Assembly: GCF_020400725.1 (NCBI RefSeq)
Contig: NZ_JAINVG010000049.1
Coordinates: 1 to 53,579 of the forward strand
Source: Streptomyces sp. NK15101
GTDB taxonomy: Bacteria; Actinomycetota; Actinomycetes; Streptomycetales; Streptomycetaceae
Direction: 5' to 3'
DNA length: 53,579 bases
Of the stretch, positions 8,959 to 17,274 are shown in pieces (position 1 is the stretch's first letter; each line of letters starts with the position of its first letter). Both the position numbers and the translations under genes were made by a program. Below the pieces are notes generated by a model that was not told the origin of the DNA, made no database searches, and saw nothing but the letters and a program-made list of their open reading frames with translations.

Positions 8959-9672
8959 CGCGCCGGGCGACCCCTCGCGGTGCTCGTTCCCTGGCGCACC
9001 GGGCGGTCCTTCGCGGTGCTCCTGCCCCGAGAGCCCCTCGCGGGGCGTCCCCCGGACCCGCCGCCACAGCGCCGGGACCGCGCTGACCAGCACCGTCAGA
9101 CCCACCGCCGCGACCACTCCCTGCCAGGGCTCGGGGAAGAGCGAGCCGCCCAGGATCCCGATCAGCTGGTACGTCGCCGCCCACGCCAGGCAGGCCGCCA
9201 CGTCCCCCCGGACGAAGCGGCGCAGCGGCATCCGGGCGAGCAGGCACGCCAGCATGACCGGGATCCGCCCGGCCGGCACGAGCCGGGACAGCACGAGCAC
9301 CGACACCTGGTGCGTGTCGAGGCGCTCCTGCGCGTGCGCGAGCCGCTCCGGCGTCACCCGGGACCGCAGCGCGGCGAGCCACCGCGAGCCGTTGCGGGAC
9401 CGGACCCCGCGCTGCCCGAGCCAGTAGAGCGCCGTGTCGCCGAGGCACGCGGCGAGCGCCGCCACCAGGAAGACGAAGAGCAGCGAGAACGGCGAGGACT
9501 GGTGGAAGGCGACCACCGCCGCCGAACTGACGATCGCGCCCGTCGGCACGACCGGCACCAGCGCGCCGAGCGCCACGAGCAGGAACAGCGAGGGATAGCC
9601 GACCGCCTGCTGCGTCGACTCCGGCGGCAGCTCGCGCACCGCCGTGACCATCCCGGTGACACCGAGGATCAC
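8938..9672 (-). CDS. DedA-family membrane protein
   Basis: A 244-residue polytopic inner-membrane protein of the DedA/VTT superfamily, members of which act as lipid scramblases or support membrane homeostasis. Visible parts are the re-entrant-type segments near ALGALVPVVPTGAIVSSAAV (residues 35-54) and RLVPAGRIPVMLACLLARM (about 129-147, carrying the conserved R-x(3)-P pattern) and two or three further hydrophobic helices. The hydrophilic tail contains two copies of an EHREG-x-PGA unit encoded by a 36-base tandem repeat. The GTG start overlaps the TGA of the upstream hydrolase gene (GTGA), so the two are translationally coupled. Confidence 0.9.
   Translation of the reverse strand: MILGVTGMVTAVRELPPESTQQAVGYPSLFLLVALGALVPVVPTGAIVSSAAVVAFHQSSPFSLLFVFLVAALAACLGDTALYWLGQRGVRSRNGSRWLAALRSRVTPERLAHAQERLDTHQVSVLVLSRLVPAGRIPVMLACLLARMPLRRFVRGDVAACLAWAATYQLIGILGGSLFPEPWQGVVAAVGLTVLVSAVPALWRRVRGTPREGLSGQEHREGPPGAPGNEHREGSPGASGHEHP
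8944..9042. repeat. 36-bp tandem repeat across a convergent gene junction
   Basis: Three consecutive copies begin GTGCTC at 8944, 8980 and 9016 (36-base period; the third copy is shorter). The first copy contains the last codons and stop of the + strand hydrolase; all three encode the C-terminal tail of the - strand DedA protein. The unit is a multiple of three, so copy number changes would not shift the DedA frame. Confidence 0.85.
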
Positions 9673-10448
9673 CGCGCGACCTCCGGCCGCACCCGGTCGC
9701 CGTGGCCGAGGAGGTGGACGGCCACCTTCGGCGCGAGCCGTGCCGCGTGCCGGACGAACTCGTCGCCCGGCGCGTGGAACTCGTGCGGCCGGACCCCGTC
9801 GAGCCCGATCGGCCAGTACGTGCCGTAGTGCACCGGCACCGCCGCCGCCGGCGCGAGCGCGGCGAGCGCCTCGGCCGCCCGCCCCGCGTCGAGGTGGCCG
9901 TGCCCGAGGTGGGGCCCCCAGCCGCCGACCGGCAGCAGGGCCACGTCCACCGGGCCCACCGCGTCCGCCATGCCGTCGAACAGGCCGGTGTCACCGGCGA
10001 AGTACGTACGGGCCTCGCCCTCGACGACGTACCCGAGCGCGGGGGAGCGGTGCGGTCCGACGGGCAGCCGCCGCCCGTCGTGGAGCGCGGGGACGGCCCG
10101 TACCGTCAGGCCCTGCACCGTCACCGCGTCACCCGGCTCCACCTCGGTCAGCCGCAGCCCGTTCCGGTCGAGCCGGCGCAGCCCGGGCACGGCGGCGGGC
10201 GCGCCGCGCGGCACGAGGATCCGCGTCCCCGGCGCGAGCCGGGCGAGCGAGGGGAGGTGGAGGTGGTCGGCGTGCAGGTGCGAGACGAGGACGGCCTCGG
10301 CGCGGGCGGCCTCGGGCGGCGGCAGGGCGCCGCGCCGCCGGCGCAGGTGCGCGAGCCGGCGCGCGAACAGCGGATCGGTGAGGAAGCGGACCCCGGAGTC
10401 CTCGACCGTGCAGGTCGCGTGCCCCCACCAGGTGACCTCCACCGGCAT
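9669..10448 (-). CDS. metallo-beta-lactamase-fold hydrolase
   Basis: A 259-residue hydrolase of the UlaG-like branch. The N-terminus VTWWGHATCTVED and FLTDPLF are typical of the group. The zinc motif is VSHLHADHLHLPS (about residue 60), with the Asp ligand in YFAGDTGLFDG and a later His in VPVHYGTYWPIG. ATG 10448 has ggaagggcggc just upstream and starts at the conserved first strand, so the longer frame to 10490 was not used. The stop codon overlaps the DedA start, giving a two-gene operon. It is a distant paralogue of the enzyme at 7906-8958 on the other strand; together they flank DedA. Confidence 0.88.
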   Translation of the reverse strand: MPVEVTWWGHATCTVEDSGVRFLTDPLFARRLAHLRRRRGALPPPEAARAEAVLVSHLHADHLHLPSLARLAPGTRILVPRGAPAAVPGLRRLDRNGLRLTEVEPGDAVTVQGLTVRAVPALHDGRRLPVGPHRSPALGYVVEGEARTYFAGDTGLFDGMADAVGPVDVALLPVGGWGPHLGHGHLDAGRAAEALAALAPAAAVPVHYGTYWPIGLDGVRPHEFHAPGDEFVRHAARLAPKVAVHLLGHGDRVRPEVAR

Positions 10449-10558
10449 GCCGCCCTTCCGCCGTCCGTCTCGTCGGACGTCTCTCCTCACGAGGGTAGAT
10501 GTCCGGAGCGTCCTCCGGAGGATGTTCGGGCGTCGCCTTCCGGCAGTAGGGTCGGTCC

Positions 10559-10963
10559 ATGGACGACGTTCGGGTGGCGGCGATCGCCAGCCTCACCCCG
10601 CTCGAAGAGCTGGACAGCGACCCCTTCCTGGTCGACACGCGGGGCCAGCACGCGGTGTGCGCCCGCTGGGCCGACGACAAGGGGTACGTGCTCGCCCGTC
10701 AGCTGTTCTGCTACGGGATCCGCCCGGACCACGCGGCGCTCTGGGCCGACGTGGAGGCCGGGACGGTGGACCTCTTCGTGGCCCCCAACGAGAGGGTCCT
10801 CGCCCGCGCGTTGACCTCCGTGCCGGGTTTCCGTGCCGAGTGCGAGCGGCGCGGCGTGCGGGTGGAGACCGTCGGACTTGACGAACCTCCGTACGACAAG
10901 GCGGCCAAGGCGGGCGTGCACCGGAGGCTCTCGATGCCCACCGCCGGGTACGACGGATCCTGA
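10559..10963 (+). CDS. conserved hypothetical protein
   Basis: A 134-residue soluble protein that I do not recognise. Composition and third-position GC are typical of real genes here. It has an N-terminal helix (VRVAAIASLTPLEELD), a RQLFCYGIRPDHAALWADVE stretch, and a basic C-terminal end. No signal peptide, membrane segment or metal motif is visible. The ATG at 10559 is divergent from the hydrolase/DedA operon with about 110 bases between the two starts, so both promoters must lie in that gap. Confidence 0.65.
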   Translation: MDDVRVAAIASLTPLEELDSDPFLVDTRGQHAVCARWADDKGYVLARQLFCYGIRPDHAALWADVEAGTVDLFVAPNERVLARALTSVPGFRAECERRGVRVETVGLDEPPYDKAAKAGVHRRLSMPTAGYDGS

Positions 10964-11083
10964 GGCCGTCTCCCCGGCCCGGCTCCTGACGTCCCGTCCT
11001 CGGCGAGGAGTTCCGCCTTTCACGCCCGATCGCGGCCGTTGTGCCACGCTTGAGGCAGGAAACGGGCGAAAGGCGAAGCGGGC

Positions 11084-13234
11084 GTGGGTGACGGGCGATG
11101 GGGTGGCGCCGACCGCTGGCGGTCCGCGGGCGGAACTCTGGCGCGGGTGCTCGTGGTCTGGGCGGTGTCCACGCTCACGATGCTCCTCCTCGCCGGGCTG
11201 CTGCCCGACTTCCGGCTCCAGTCCGCCGACGGCGACAGCTTCACGAGGACCGCCCTCACCGCCGCCACGGCCGCCGGCGCGTTCGGTCTGCTCGGCGCGC
11301 TCGTCTGGCCGCTGGTCGTGCGGGCGCTGCTGCTCGTCCCGGCGCTCGTCCTCGGCCTGCTGGTCTTCTTCCTCAACGGCTCGCTGCTGCTGGTCGCGCT
11401 GTGGCTGATCCCCGACGGGCGCGGTGCCGCCGACCCCGAGACCGCCGTCGTGGTGGCCGCCGTCATGTCCGCCGTCGCCTCCGCCACCTCCACGGCCCTC
11501 GCCGTCCGCGACGACGGCGCCTACCGGCGCCGGCTCTACCGGCTCACCGGCCGCACCCGGCCCCGCGACCCCCGCGACACGGCGGGGGCCGTGCCCGGCA
11601 CGGTCTTCCTCCAGCTCGACGGCGTCGGCCACCACGTGCTGCGCGGCGCCGTCGCCGACGGCCTCATGCCGACCGTCGCGGGGTGGCTGGAGGCCGGTCA
11701 CCGGCTCACCCCGTGGCGCACCGACTGGTCGAGCCAGACCGGCGCCAGCCAGCTCGGCATCCTGCACGGCTCCAACGAGGACGTGCCCGCCTTCCGCTGG
11801 TACGAGAAGGACACCGGCCGGCTCATGGTGTCGAACCGCCCGGCGAGCGCCGTCGAGCTCCAGCGCAGGGCCGTGCGCCGCACCGGGGACGGCGGGCTCC
11901 TCACCGTCGACGGGGCCTCCCGGGGCAACCTCTTCAGCGGCGGCGCCGACCAGCTCGCCCTCGTCCTGTCGATGGCCGCCCGGCGCGGCCGCCGCAACCG
12001 CTCCCGGGCGGGCTACTTCGCGTACTTCTCCGATCCGGCGAACGCCGTCCGCACCGCCGGATCGTTCGTCGCCGAGTGCGCCCGGGAGGTGTACCAGTCG
12101 ACGCGGGCGCGGCTGCGCCGGGAGGCCCCGAGGGTCTCGCGCGGCGGCACGTACCCCTTCGTCCGCGCCTTCGCGACGGTCGTCGAGCGGGACGTCGTGG
12201 TCTCCGCCGTGATGGGGGACATGCTGGCGGGGCGGACCGCCGTCTACGCCGACCTCGTGGCGTACGACGAGGTGGCGCACCACTCGGGGCCGCACGGCCG
12301 CGACACGGACCGGGTCCTGGCGCGCCTCGACCGCGCGATCGCGCTCATCGCCACCGTCGCCGAGCACGCCCCGCGGCCGTACCGGATCGTGCTCCTCTCC
12401 GATCACGGGCAGAGTCCCGGCGAGACCTTCGAGTCGGCGTACGGGCTGACGCTCAAGGACCTGGTGCGGGCCGGGTGCGGACTGCCGGTGCCGCGCAGGG
12501 TGCGGCGTACCCGCAGCGGGTCCGAGGCGCGGGACGCGGCCAGGGACGCGCTGCGCAGCGCGCTGCACCGGCCGGTGGACGAGAGCGAGGAGACGGCCCG
12601 GGAGCTGCCCGCCCGGCCCTCCGAGCCGGTGGTCCTGGCCTCGGGCAATCTGGGACTCGTCTCCTTCCCCGACGTGCCGCACCGGATGACCCGGGAGGAG
12701 ATCGACCGGCGCCATCCGGCGCTCCTGCGGACCCTCGCGCACCATCCGGGCATCGGCTTCGTGCTGGTGGCGAGCGCCGAGCACGGCTCGGTGGTGCTCG
12801 CGCGCGACGGTGCCGAGGTGCCGGTCGCCGAGCTCGCGGACGACGGACCGCTCGCGGTCTTCGGGCGGGGCGCGGCGCGGGCGGTGCGGCGCACGGACGG
12901 CTTCCCGCACGTCGCGGACATCATGGTCAACTCCATGTACGACCCGGCGACGGGGCGCGTGCACGCCTTCGAGGAGCAGATCGGCTCGCACGGCGGTCTG
13001 GGCGGGGAGCAGGCGCACGCCTTCCTCCTGTCGCCGCCGGAGCTGTCGCCGCCGGTCGGGGCGGGGGAGGAGCTGGTCGGGGCGGAGCAGGTGCACCGGG
13101 TGCTGCGGCGCTGGCTGCGCGAGTCCTCGGGTCCGCAGGTGCCGGTCGGCCCTCTGGAGATTTCCCCGCCCACGGGCGTATCGGAATCACTTCTTCCGGT
13201 CGATGACCCGGTCACGCGGGACAAAAGACGCTGA
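11084..13234 (+). CDS. membrane-anchored alkaline phosphatase/phosphodiesterase-fold protein
   Basis: A 716-residue protein in two parts. Residues 1-145 hold four hydrophobic helices resembling a four-TM phage-holin-like module (RVLVVWAVSTLTMLLLAGLL and later segments). Residues 170-690 follow the alkaline phosphatase/type I phosphodiesterase superfamily: FLQLDGVGHHVL gives the first metal Asp, WSSQTGASQLGIL probably carries the Thr or Ser nucleophile, and YDEVAHHSG, LLSDHGQSPG and EQIGSHGGLG supply further metal ligands. The soluble part should lie on one membrane face. GTG 11084 is used; no strong ribosome binding site is seen. The natural substrate is unknown; a phosphodiester or phospholipid head group is likely from the fold. 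Confidence 0.85.
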   Translation: MGDGRWGGADRWRSAGGTLARVLVVWAVSTLTMLLLAGLLPDFRLQSADGDSFTRTALTAATAAGAFGLLGALVWPLVVRALLLVPALVLGLLVFFLNGSLLLVALWLIPDGRGAADPETAVVVAAVMSAVASATSTALAVRDDGAYRRRLYRLTGRTRPRDPRDTAGAVPGTVFLQLDGVGHHVLRGAVADGLMPTVAGWLEAGHRLTPWRTDWSSQTGASQLGILHGSNEDVPAFRWYEKDTGRLMVSNRPASAVELQRRAVRRTGDGGLLTVDGASRGNLFSGGADQLALVLSMAARRGRRNRSRAGYFAYFSDPANAVRTAGSFVAECAREVYQSTRARLRREAPRVSRGGTYPFVRAFATVVERDVVVSAVMGDMLAGRTAVYADLVAYDEVAHHSGPHGRDTDRVLARLDRAIALIATVAEHAPRPYRIVLLSDHGQSPGETFESAYGLTLKDLVRAGCGLPVPRRVRRTRSGSEARDAARDALRSALHRPVDESEETARELPARPSEPVVLASGNLGLVSFPDVPHRMTREEIDRRHPALLRTLAHHPGIGFVLVASAEHGSVVLARDGAEVPVAELADDGPLAVFGRGAARAVRRTDGFPHVADIMVNSMYDPATGRVHAFEEQIGSHGGLGGEQAHAFLLSPPELSPPVGAGEELVGAEQVHRVLRRWLRESSGPQVPVGPLEISPPTGVSESLLPVDDPVTRDKRR

Positions 13235-13300
13235 TTTGGACGCCTGTTCCCCGTTACCGGACGATGGTCCGGATTTGTACGACGGAAGGCGCACCACCCC

Positions 13301-14671
13301 ATGAGCACGGCCACCACAACTCCACAGCGCGGATCCGGGACGGAGACCCCGCCCGCCGACCGGCACGCCCGCCGCTTCGGCCTCCCCATCGCGACCGCCC
13401 TGGTCATGGGCAACATCATCGGCGGCGGGATCTTCCTGCTGCCCGCCTCCGTAGCCCCCTACGGGACCATCAGCCTCGTCGCCTTCGGCGTCCTCACCCT
13501 CGGCGCGATCGCCCTCGCCCTCGTCTTCGGCCGGCTCGCCCACCGCCTGCCGCAGACCGGCGGACCCTACGTCTACGCCCGCGCCGCCTTCGGCGACTTC
13601 GCCGGCTTCCTCGCCGCCTGGTCGTACTGGATCACCGCCTGGGTCTCCAACGCCGCCCTCGCCGTCGCCGCCGTCGGCTACCTCGACGTCCTCGTGCCCG
13701 TCCACGGGTCCAAGCCCGCCACCATCGCCGCCGCCCTGCTCTTCCAGTGGCTGCCCGCGCTCGCCAACCTGGCCGGCACCCGCTACGTCGGCGCGGTGCA
13801 GATCGTCGCGACCGTGCTCAAGTTCGTCCCGCTGATCCTCGTCGCCGTCGGCGGCCTGTTCTTCTTCGACAGCGCCAACCTCGGGCCGTTCCACCCGAGC
13901 GGGGGCGGCGCGCTCGGCGCGGTCTCCGCCTCCGCCGCGATCCTGCTCTTCAGCTACCTCGGCGTCGAGTCGGCCGCCGTCAGCGCCGGCGAGGTCCGCG
14001 ACCCCCGCCGCAACGTCGGCCGCGCCACCGTCCTCGGCACCCTCGGCGCCGCCGCGGTCTACCTCCTCGGCACCCTTGCCGTCTTCGGCACCGTCGCACA
14101 CGACAGGCTCGTCACCTCCACCGCGCCCTTCTCCGACGCCGTGAACGCCATGTTCGGCGGCTCCTGGGGCGGCGCGGCCGTCGCCTGCATGGCCATGGTC
14201 TCCATGCTCGGCGCCCTCAACGGCTGGACCCTGCTGAGCGCCCAGGCCCCCTACGCGGCCGCCCGCGACGGACTCTTCCCGAAGGCGTTCACGGTCAAGC
14301 GGCGCGGTGTGCCGACCGTCGGCGTCCTCGTCACCGTCGTCCTCGCCTCGCTCCTGACGGTCTACAACTACACGGCCGGCACGAAGGGCGTCTTCGAGAT
14401 CCTCGTCCTCGTCACCACCTTCACCGCCACCGTGCCCTACCTGCTGTCCACGGCCGCCCAGATCTACTTCCTGCTCTCCGGCCGGTCCGAGAAGGTCTCC
14501 CGGGCCCGGCTCGCCCGCGACGCCGTCCTCGCCCTCGCCGCCTTCGGCTTCTCCCTCTGGCTGGTCGCCGGCTCCGGCTACGCCGCCGTCTACCAGGGCG
14601 TCCTGTTCCTCTTCGCCGGCGTGCTCGTGTACGCCTGGATGGCGGCCCGCAAGCAGCGCGCCACCGCCTAG
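13301..14671 (+). CDS. APC-family amino acid permease
   Basis: A 456-residue transporter with about twelve transmembrane helices. Helix 1 carries GNIIGGGIFLLPASVAPYG, the unwound substrate-binding GxGIF motif of the amino acid-polyamine-organocation superfamily; the form with LLPA is closest to arginine/agmatine- and ornithine-type antiporters. TQTGGPYVYARAAFG-like sequence follows helix 2 (QTGGPYVYARAAFG about residue 86). Start ATG 13301 lies after a weak purine stretch. The TAG stop codon lies within a CTAG that is repeated 200 bases downstream around a MITE-like element, so the element inserted exactly at the gene end. Substrate not determined. Confidence 0.88.
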   Translation: MSTATTTPQRGSGTETPPADRHARRFGLPIATALVMGNIIGGGIFLLPASVAPYGTISLVAFGVLTLGAIALALVFGRLAHRLPQTGGPYVYARAAFGDFAGFLAAWSYWITAWVSNAALAVAAVGYLDVLVPVHGSKPATIAAALLFQWLPALANLAGTRYVGAVQIVATVLKFVPLILVAVGGLFFFDSANLGPFHPSGGGALGAVSASAAILLFSYLGVESAAVSAGEVRDPRRNVGRATVLGTLGAAAVYLLGTLAVFGTVAHDRLVTSTAPFSDAVNAMFGGSWGGAAVACMAMVSMLGALNGWTLLSAQAPYAAARDGLFPKAFTVKRRGVPTVGVLVTVVLASLLTVYNYTAGTKGVFEILVLVTTFTATVPYLLSTAAQIYFLLSGRSEKVSRARLARDAVLALAAFGFSLWLVAGSGYAAVYQGVLFLFAGVLVYAWMAARKQRATA

Positions 14672-14872
14672 GGCCTGTCCGACCGTTCCCGTCGGGGCCG
14701 GCCCGCCCGGCACGCACGCTCGCCGCACGGCCGAAACGCCCGAGCGGCTCCTTCCCCGGGCTCTCGGCTTCGTTCGAGCAGGGAGACCCCATCCGAGGGC
14801 GCCCCGGCCGCACGCCGATCGCACGCACCGGACGACCCGGCCTGATCCGACGCGAATGGTCGGACAGCACAC
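14672..14872. mobile_element. MITE-like element, 201 bp, CTAG-flanked
   Basis: The element has imperfect inverted ends: CTGTCCGACCGTTC at 14675-14688 and its near-complement GAATGGTCGGACAG at 14854-14867 (13 of 14), with the match continuing more weakly for another dozen bases. CTAG is present on both sides (14668-14671 and 14873-14876), within a longer CCTAGGG that could be a target duplication. There is no reading frame of note. The centre holds a hairpin-rich stretch (ggctctcggcttcgttcgagc) of a kind I recall as scattered in streptomycete genomes. Confidence 0.65.
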
Positions 14873-15028
14873 CTAGGGGGCGCCCGGCGGGCCACGGTCG
14901 GGACCGCGTCCGATCCGCCGGGCGGTGACCGCCGGGGCGGTGAATCCGGAGCCCTGGCGTAGGCCGCTCGGGCGGATCACCGGCCGGGGGAGCCGTGCCG
15001 GTCCCGCGGCGGGGCAGTACGGATCTCC

Positions 15029-15403
15029 GTGAGCCCCGCGCACCAGTCGCCCCCCGCGCCCGCCACCCCGGCGGGGCGCCGGGCGTGCCCGGACCGGGGC
15101 CGGCACCGGTGGATCGCGCTCCTCCTCGTCCTCACCGCCCTGTTCGGCGCCGGGACCGCCGCCGCGCTCCCCGTCGCCGAGACGCGCGCCGCGGCCGCCG
15201 CCCCGGCCTCCGACCCGGGCGGCGAGACCCACGACCCGGCCGACAGCGAGGCCGGACTCCCCGGCCGGTCCCGGGCCCACCGCGCGCACCCGCGCCCCGC
15301 CGGGCCCGGGCCCCGGCCCGGCGGCCCCCGCCGGACCCCGGCTCCCGCCCCCGTACCCGCCCCGCGCGGCGACGCGCTCCGGTGCGTGGTGATGCGCTGC
15401 TGA
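15029..15403 (+). CDS. small secreted or membrane-anchored protein
   Basis: A 124-residue protein. Residues 28-50 (RWIALLLVLTALFGAGTAAA) form a signal peptide or signal anchor, followed by a low-complexity Pro/Ala/Arg/Gly region and a short cysteine-containing end, CVVMRC. The GTG at 15029 is the first plausible start; the ribosome binding site is weak. It is followed 59 bases later by another small gene on the same strand, perhaps an operon. No function recognised; the low-complexity centre means that part of the frame could be non-coding. Confidence 0.5.
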   Translation: MSPAHQSPPAPATPAGRRACPDRGRHRWIALLLVLTALFGAGTAAALPVAETRAAAAAPASDPGGETHDPADSEAGLPGRSRAHRAHPRPAGPGPRPGGPRRTPAPAPVPAPRGDALRCVVMRC

Positions 15404-15462
15404 GAGGCCCCGCCTCCCCGCAGTCCACCCGACATCACCCCCGCACCACGAGGAGCTCCACC

Positions 15463-15654
15463 ATGCCCGTCGACCCCTACGCCGTCCTCCAGGCCCTGCT
15501 GCGCGCCGAGGCCTCGCGCGCCCGGCGCACCGAGCGCACGGCCCCCGAGGCCGGGTCCCCGGCACCCGCCCGGCCCCTCGAGCCGACCGCCCGGACGTCC
15601 GAGCCGGCCGCCCGCCGGGAGGAACCCCTCCACCGGGACGGCCCCCTGGGCTGA
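15463..15654 (+). CDS. small hypothetical protein
   Basis: A 63-residue protein starting MPVDPYAVLQALLRAEASR, an amphipathic helix, followed by a charged low-complexity tail rich in Glu, Pro, Ala and Arg. The ATG at 15463 has AGGAG eight bases upstream, which is the best support for translation. It follows the small secreted protein gene and ends just before a strong hairpin. No function recognised. Confidence 0.6.
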   Translation: MPVDPYAVLQALLRAEASRARRTERTAPEAGSPAPARPLEPTARTSEPAARREEPLHRDGPLG

Positions 15655-15665
15655 ACCCCGGCACC

Positions 15666-15694
15666 GGCCTCCCGGAGCGCGGCTCCGGGAGGCC
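15666..15694. terminator. bidirectional hairpin terminator
   Basis: A perfect 13-bp inverted repeat, GGCCTCCCGGAGC and its complement, separated by three bases. It lies between the convergent small gene (ends 15654) and ltrA-like gene (ends 15768), where it can stop transcription from both sides. Confidence 0.8.
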
Positions 15695-15767
15695 GCCGGC
15701 CGGCCCGCCGGGCACGTACTTCTCCCGTGTTCCGCGACGAGCCGCCGGGCCGCGACGGCCCCTCGCC

Positions 15768-16973
15768 TCAGGCCGCCTCCACCGTCCCGAACATCCGCGC
15801 GTCCCGCCTGGTGTGCAGCCCCACCAGGACCGTCGTCGCCCCGGCGAGGACCGTGAGCGCCACCAGGGCCGGGACCAGACCGACCAGCGGGCCCGCCGCC
15901 AGACAGCACGCCCCGCCCACGGCCAGGGCGGTCGGCCGCCGCCCCGAGGTCCGCAGCACGATCGCGGCGGCGCCGAGCAGGAAGACGCCGACGCCCCCGG
16001 TCAGGGACCAGGCCACGACACCGTGCAGCGGCTCGGCGAGGCCGTAGTGCCCGGTGTCGGCGACCTGCTGGAGGACCTTCTTCATCCCGAGCGCGCAGAG
16101 CACGACCCCGGCGACCAGCGGCAGGTGCAGGAACGTGTAGACGTCCCGTGCGAAGCGGGTGCGGTCGTCGCCGTCGAGCCCGGTGAGACGGTGCTCGGCG
16201 GCCTCGCCGAGCTGCCGGAAGTACAGCCGCCACAGCCCGGCCGAGAGCAGCAGCCCGGCGGCCGAGGCGCCCAGCACGGCGTACGAGAGCGGAAAGCCGC
16301 CGACGCCGACGCCCATCGCCACGATGGACTCGCCCAGGGCGATGATCACGATCAGGCCGTGCCGCTCGGCGAAGTGCCCCGGGGAGTTGACCCGCCAGCC
16401 GGAGGAACCGGTGACGTAGATCCCGCCGTAGTCGACGGCCACCGCCCCCAGCCACCACAGGAGTTGGACCCGGCCGTCGTACGCGCAGCCGATCAGCAGC
16501 AGCACCAGCGGCGGCAGCACGGACGCCATGGCCGTACGCCGCAGGGTCGCCCGCAGCGCGGCGTCCCCCGGACTGGAGAGCCAGTACGAGGTCAGGTGCA
16601 GGACGCGCACCGCGCCGTAACAGAGCACGAACACCAGCGGTGCCGAGAGCCCGCCGGGCGCGTCCGCGAAGACCTCCGGCACGGCGAGGGACACGATCAG
16701 GACGACGGCCATCACGGTGACGAGGACGCCGAACAGAGCGCCGGAATCGGCCCGTACGACATTGCCCAGCCAGGCGAAGGCGCACCAGCACCACCACAGC
16801 AGCGCGAGCACGACCATCGCGCCCACCATCCGCACGGGCGAGGGCGCTGCCGCCATCAGCGCGGTGACCTGGGTGATCGCATACACGAACACCAGGTCGA
16901 AGAAGAGCTCCGCGGGCGTCACCTTGTGATCGTCCTCGGTGGCCACCATGGCCCGTTGCCTGTTCCACGCCAT
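15768..16973 (-). CDS. low temperature requirement protein A (LtrA) family membrane protein
   Basis: A 401-residue membrane protein with about ten hydrophobic segments. The N-terminus is the family hallmark: ATEDDHKVTPAELFFDLVFVYAITQ, followed by WWCWCAFAWLGN. A second signature is HFAERHGLIVIIALGESIVA near residue 205. LtrA was named from a Listeria cold-growth mutant; the biochemical role is unknown. ATG 16973 is the start nearest the conserved DLVFVYA block. About 100 bases upstream is one copy of the 21-base repeat that also occurs at 23191-23211, so the accessory island begins in this gene's upstream region. Confidence 0.92.
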   Translation of the reverse strand: MAWNRQRAMVATEDDHKVTPAELFFDLVFVYAITQVTALMAAAPSPVRMVGAMVVLALLWWCWCAFAWLGNVVRADSGALFGVLVTVMAVVLIVSLAVPEVFADAPGGLSAPLVFVLCYGAVRVLHLTSYWLSSPGDAALRATLRRTAMASVLPPLVLLLIGCAYDGRVQLLWWLGAVAVDYGGIYVTGSSGWRVNSPGHFAERHGLIVIIALGESIVAMGVGVGGFPLSYAVLGASAAGLLLSAGLWRLYFRQLGEAAEHRLTGLDGDDRTRFARDVYTFLHLPLVAGVVLCALGMKKVLQQVADTGHYGLAEPLHGVVAWSLTGGVGVFLLGAAAIVLRTSGRRPTALAVGGACCLAAGPLVGLVPALVALTVLAGATTVLVGLHTRRDARMFGTVEAA

Positions 16974-17076
16974 CCGTAGTCCTCCCCCTTCTGGCCCCTG
17001 TTCCGGCCACCCCGGCGGGAAGACTACTCACCCCGGGCGAGCGACGGCACGACCGTCCGGACTCCGGCACCACCCC

Positions 17077-17097
17077 TCGCATTACCTCCGGCGCAAT
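17077..17097. repeat. left copy of 21-bp direct repeat bounding the island
   Basis: The sequence around CATTACCTCCGGCG is repeated at 23191-23211 with a single mismatch over 21 bases. The copies are 6.1 kb apart and bracket all of the insertion sequences and low-GC genes. Each copy holds a dyad (ATTAC and GTAAT, seven bases apart; the left copy has one change in the second arm). It may be a recombination site, a target duplication or a duplicated operator. Confidence 0.7.
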
Positions 17098-17111
17098 TTC
17101 GCCTCGCCCCT

Positions 17112-17130
17112 CAGGGCTGTCCCGCAAACG
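17112..17130. mobile_element. IS5-type inverted end without adjacent transposase
   Basis: The sequence aggGCTGTCCCGCAAACGG matches the start of the IS5-family element at the other side (complement of 20565-20583) at about 16 of 19 positions, in the inverted orientation expected for the opposite end of one element. The flanks differ (tca against tta), so the two may be remnants of separate events. No transposase lies beside this end. Bases 17131-17274 hold nothing recognised. Confidence 0.5.
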
Positions 17131-17274
17131 GGTCTGGTGTCGCTCTGGACCACGGGGTCGACTGAGCGATCGAGGAGGGGTTCCTTCCGGTGGCCGCCTG
17201 GTCTCGCCCGCCCTGGGCTGACCAGCTGGATCACGCCTGCCTCAGTAGGCCTCATCGGCTTCGATAGTCTGCGC

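Noticed and set aside
10487..13096. 869-residue minus-strand frame
   Set aside because: Shadow of the membrane phosphodiesterase gene; its sequence has no domain pattern.
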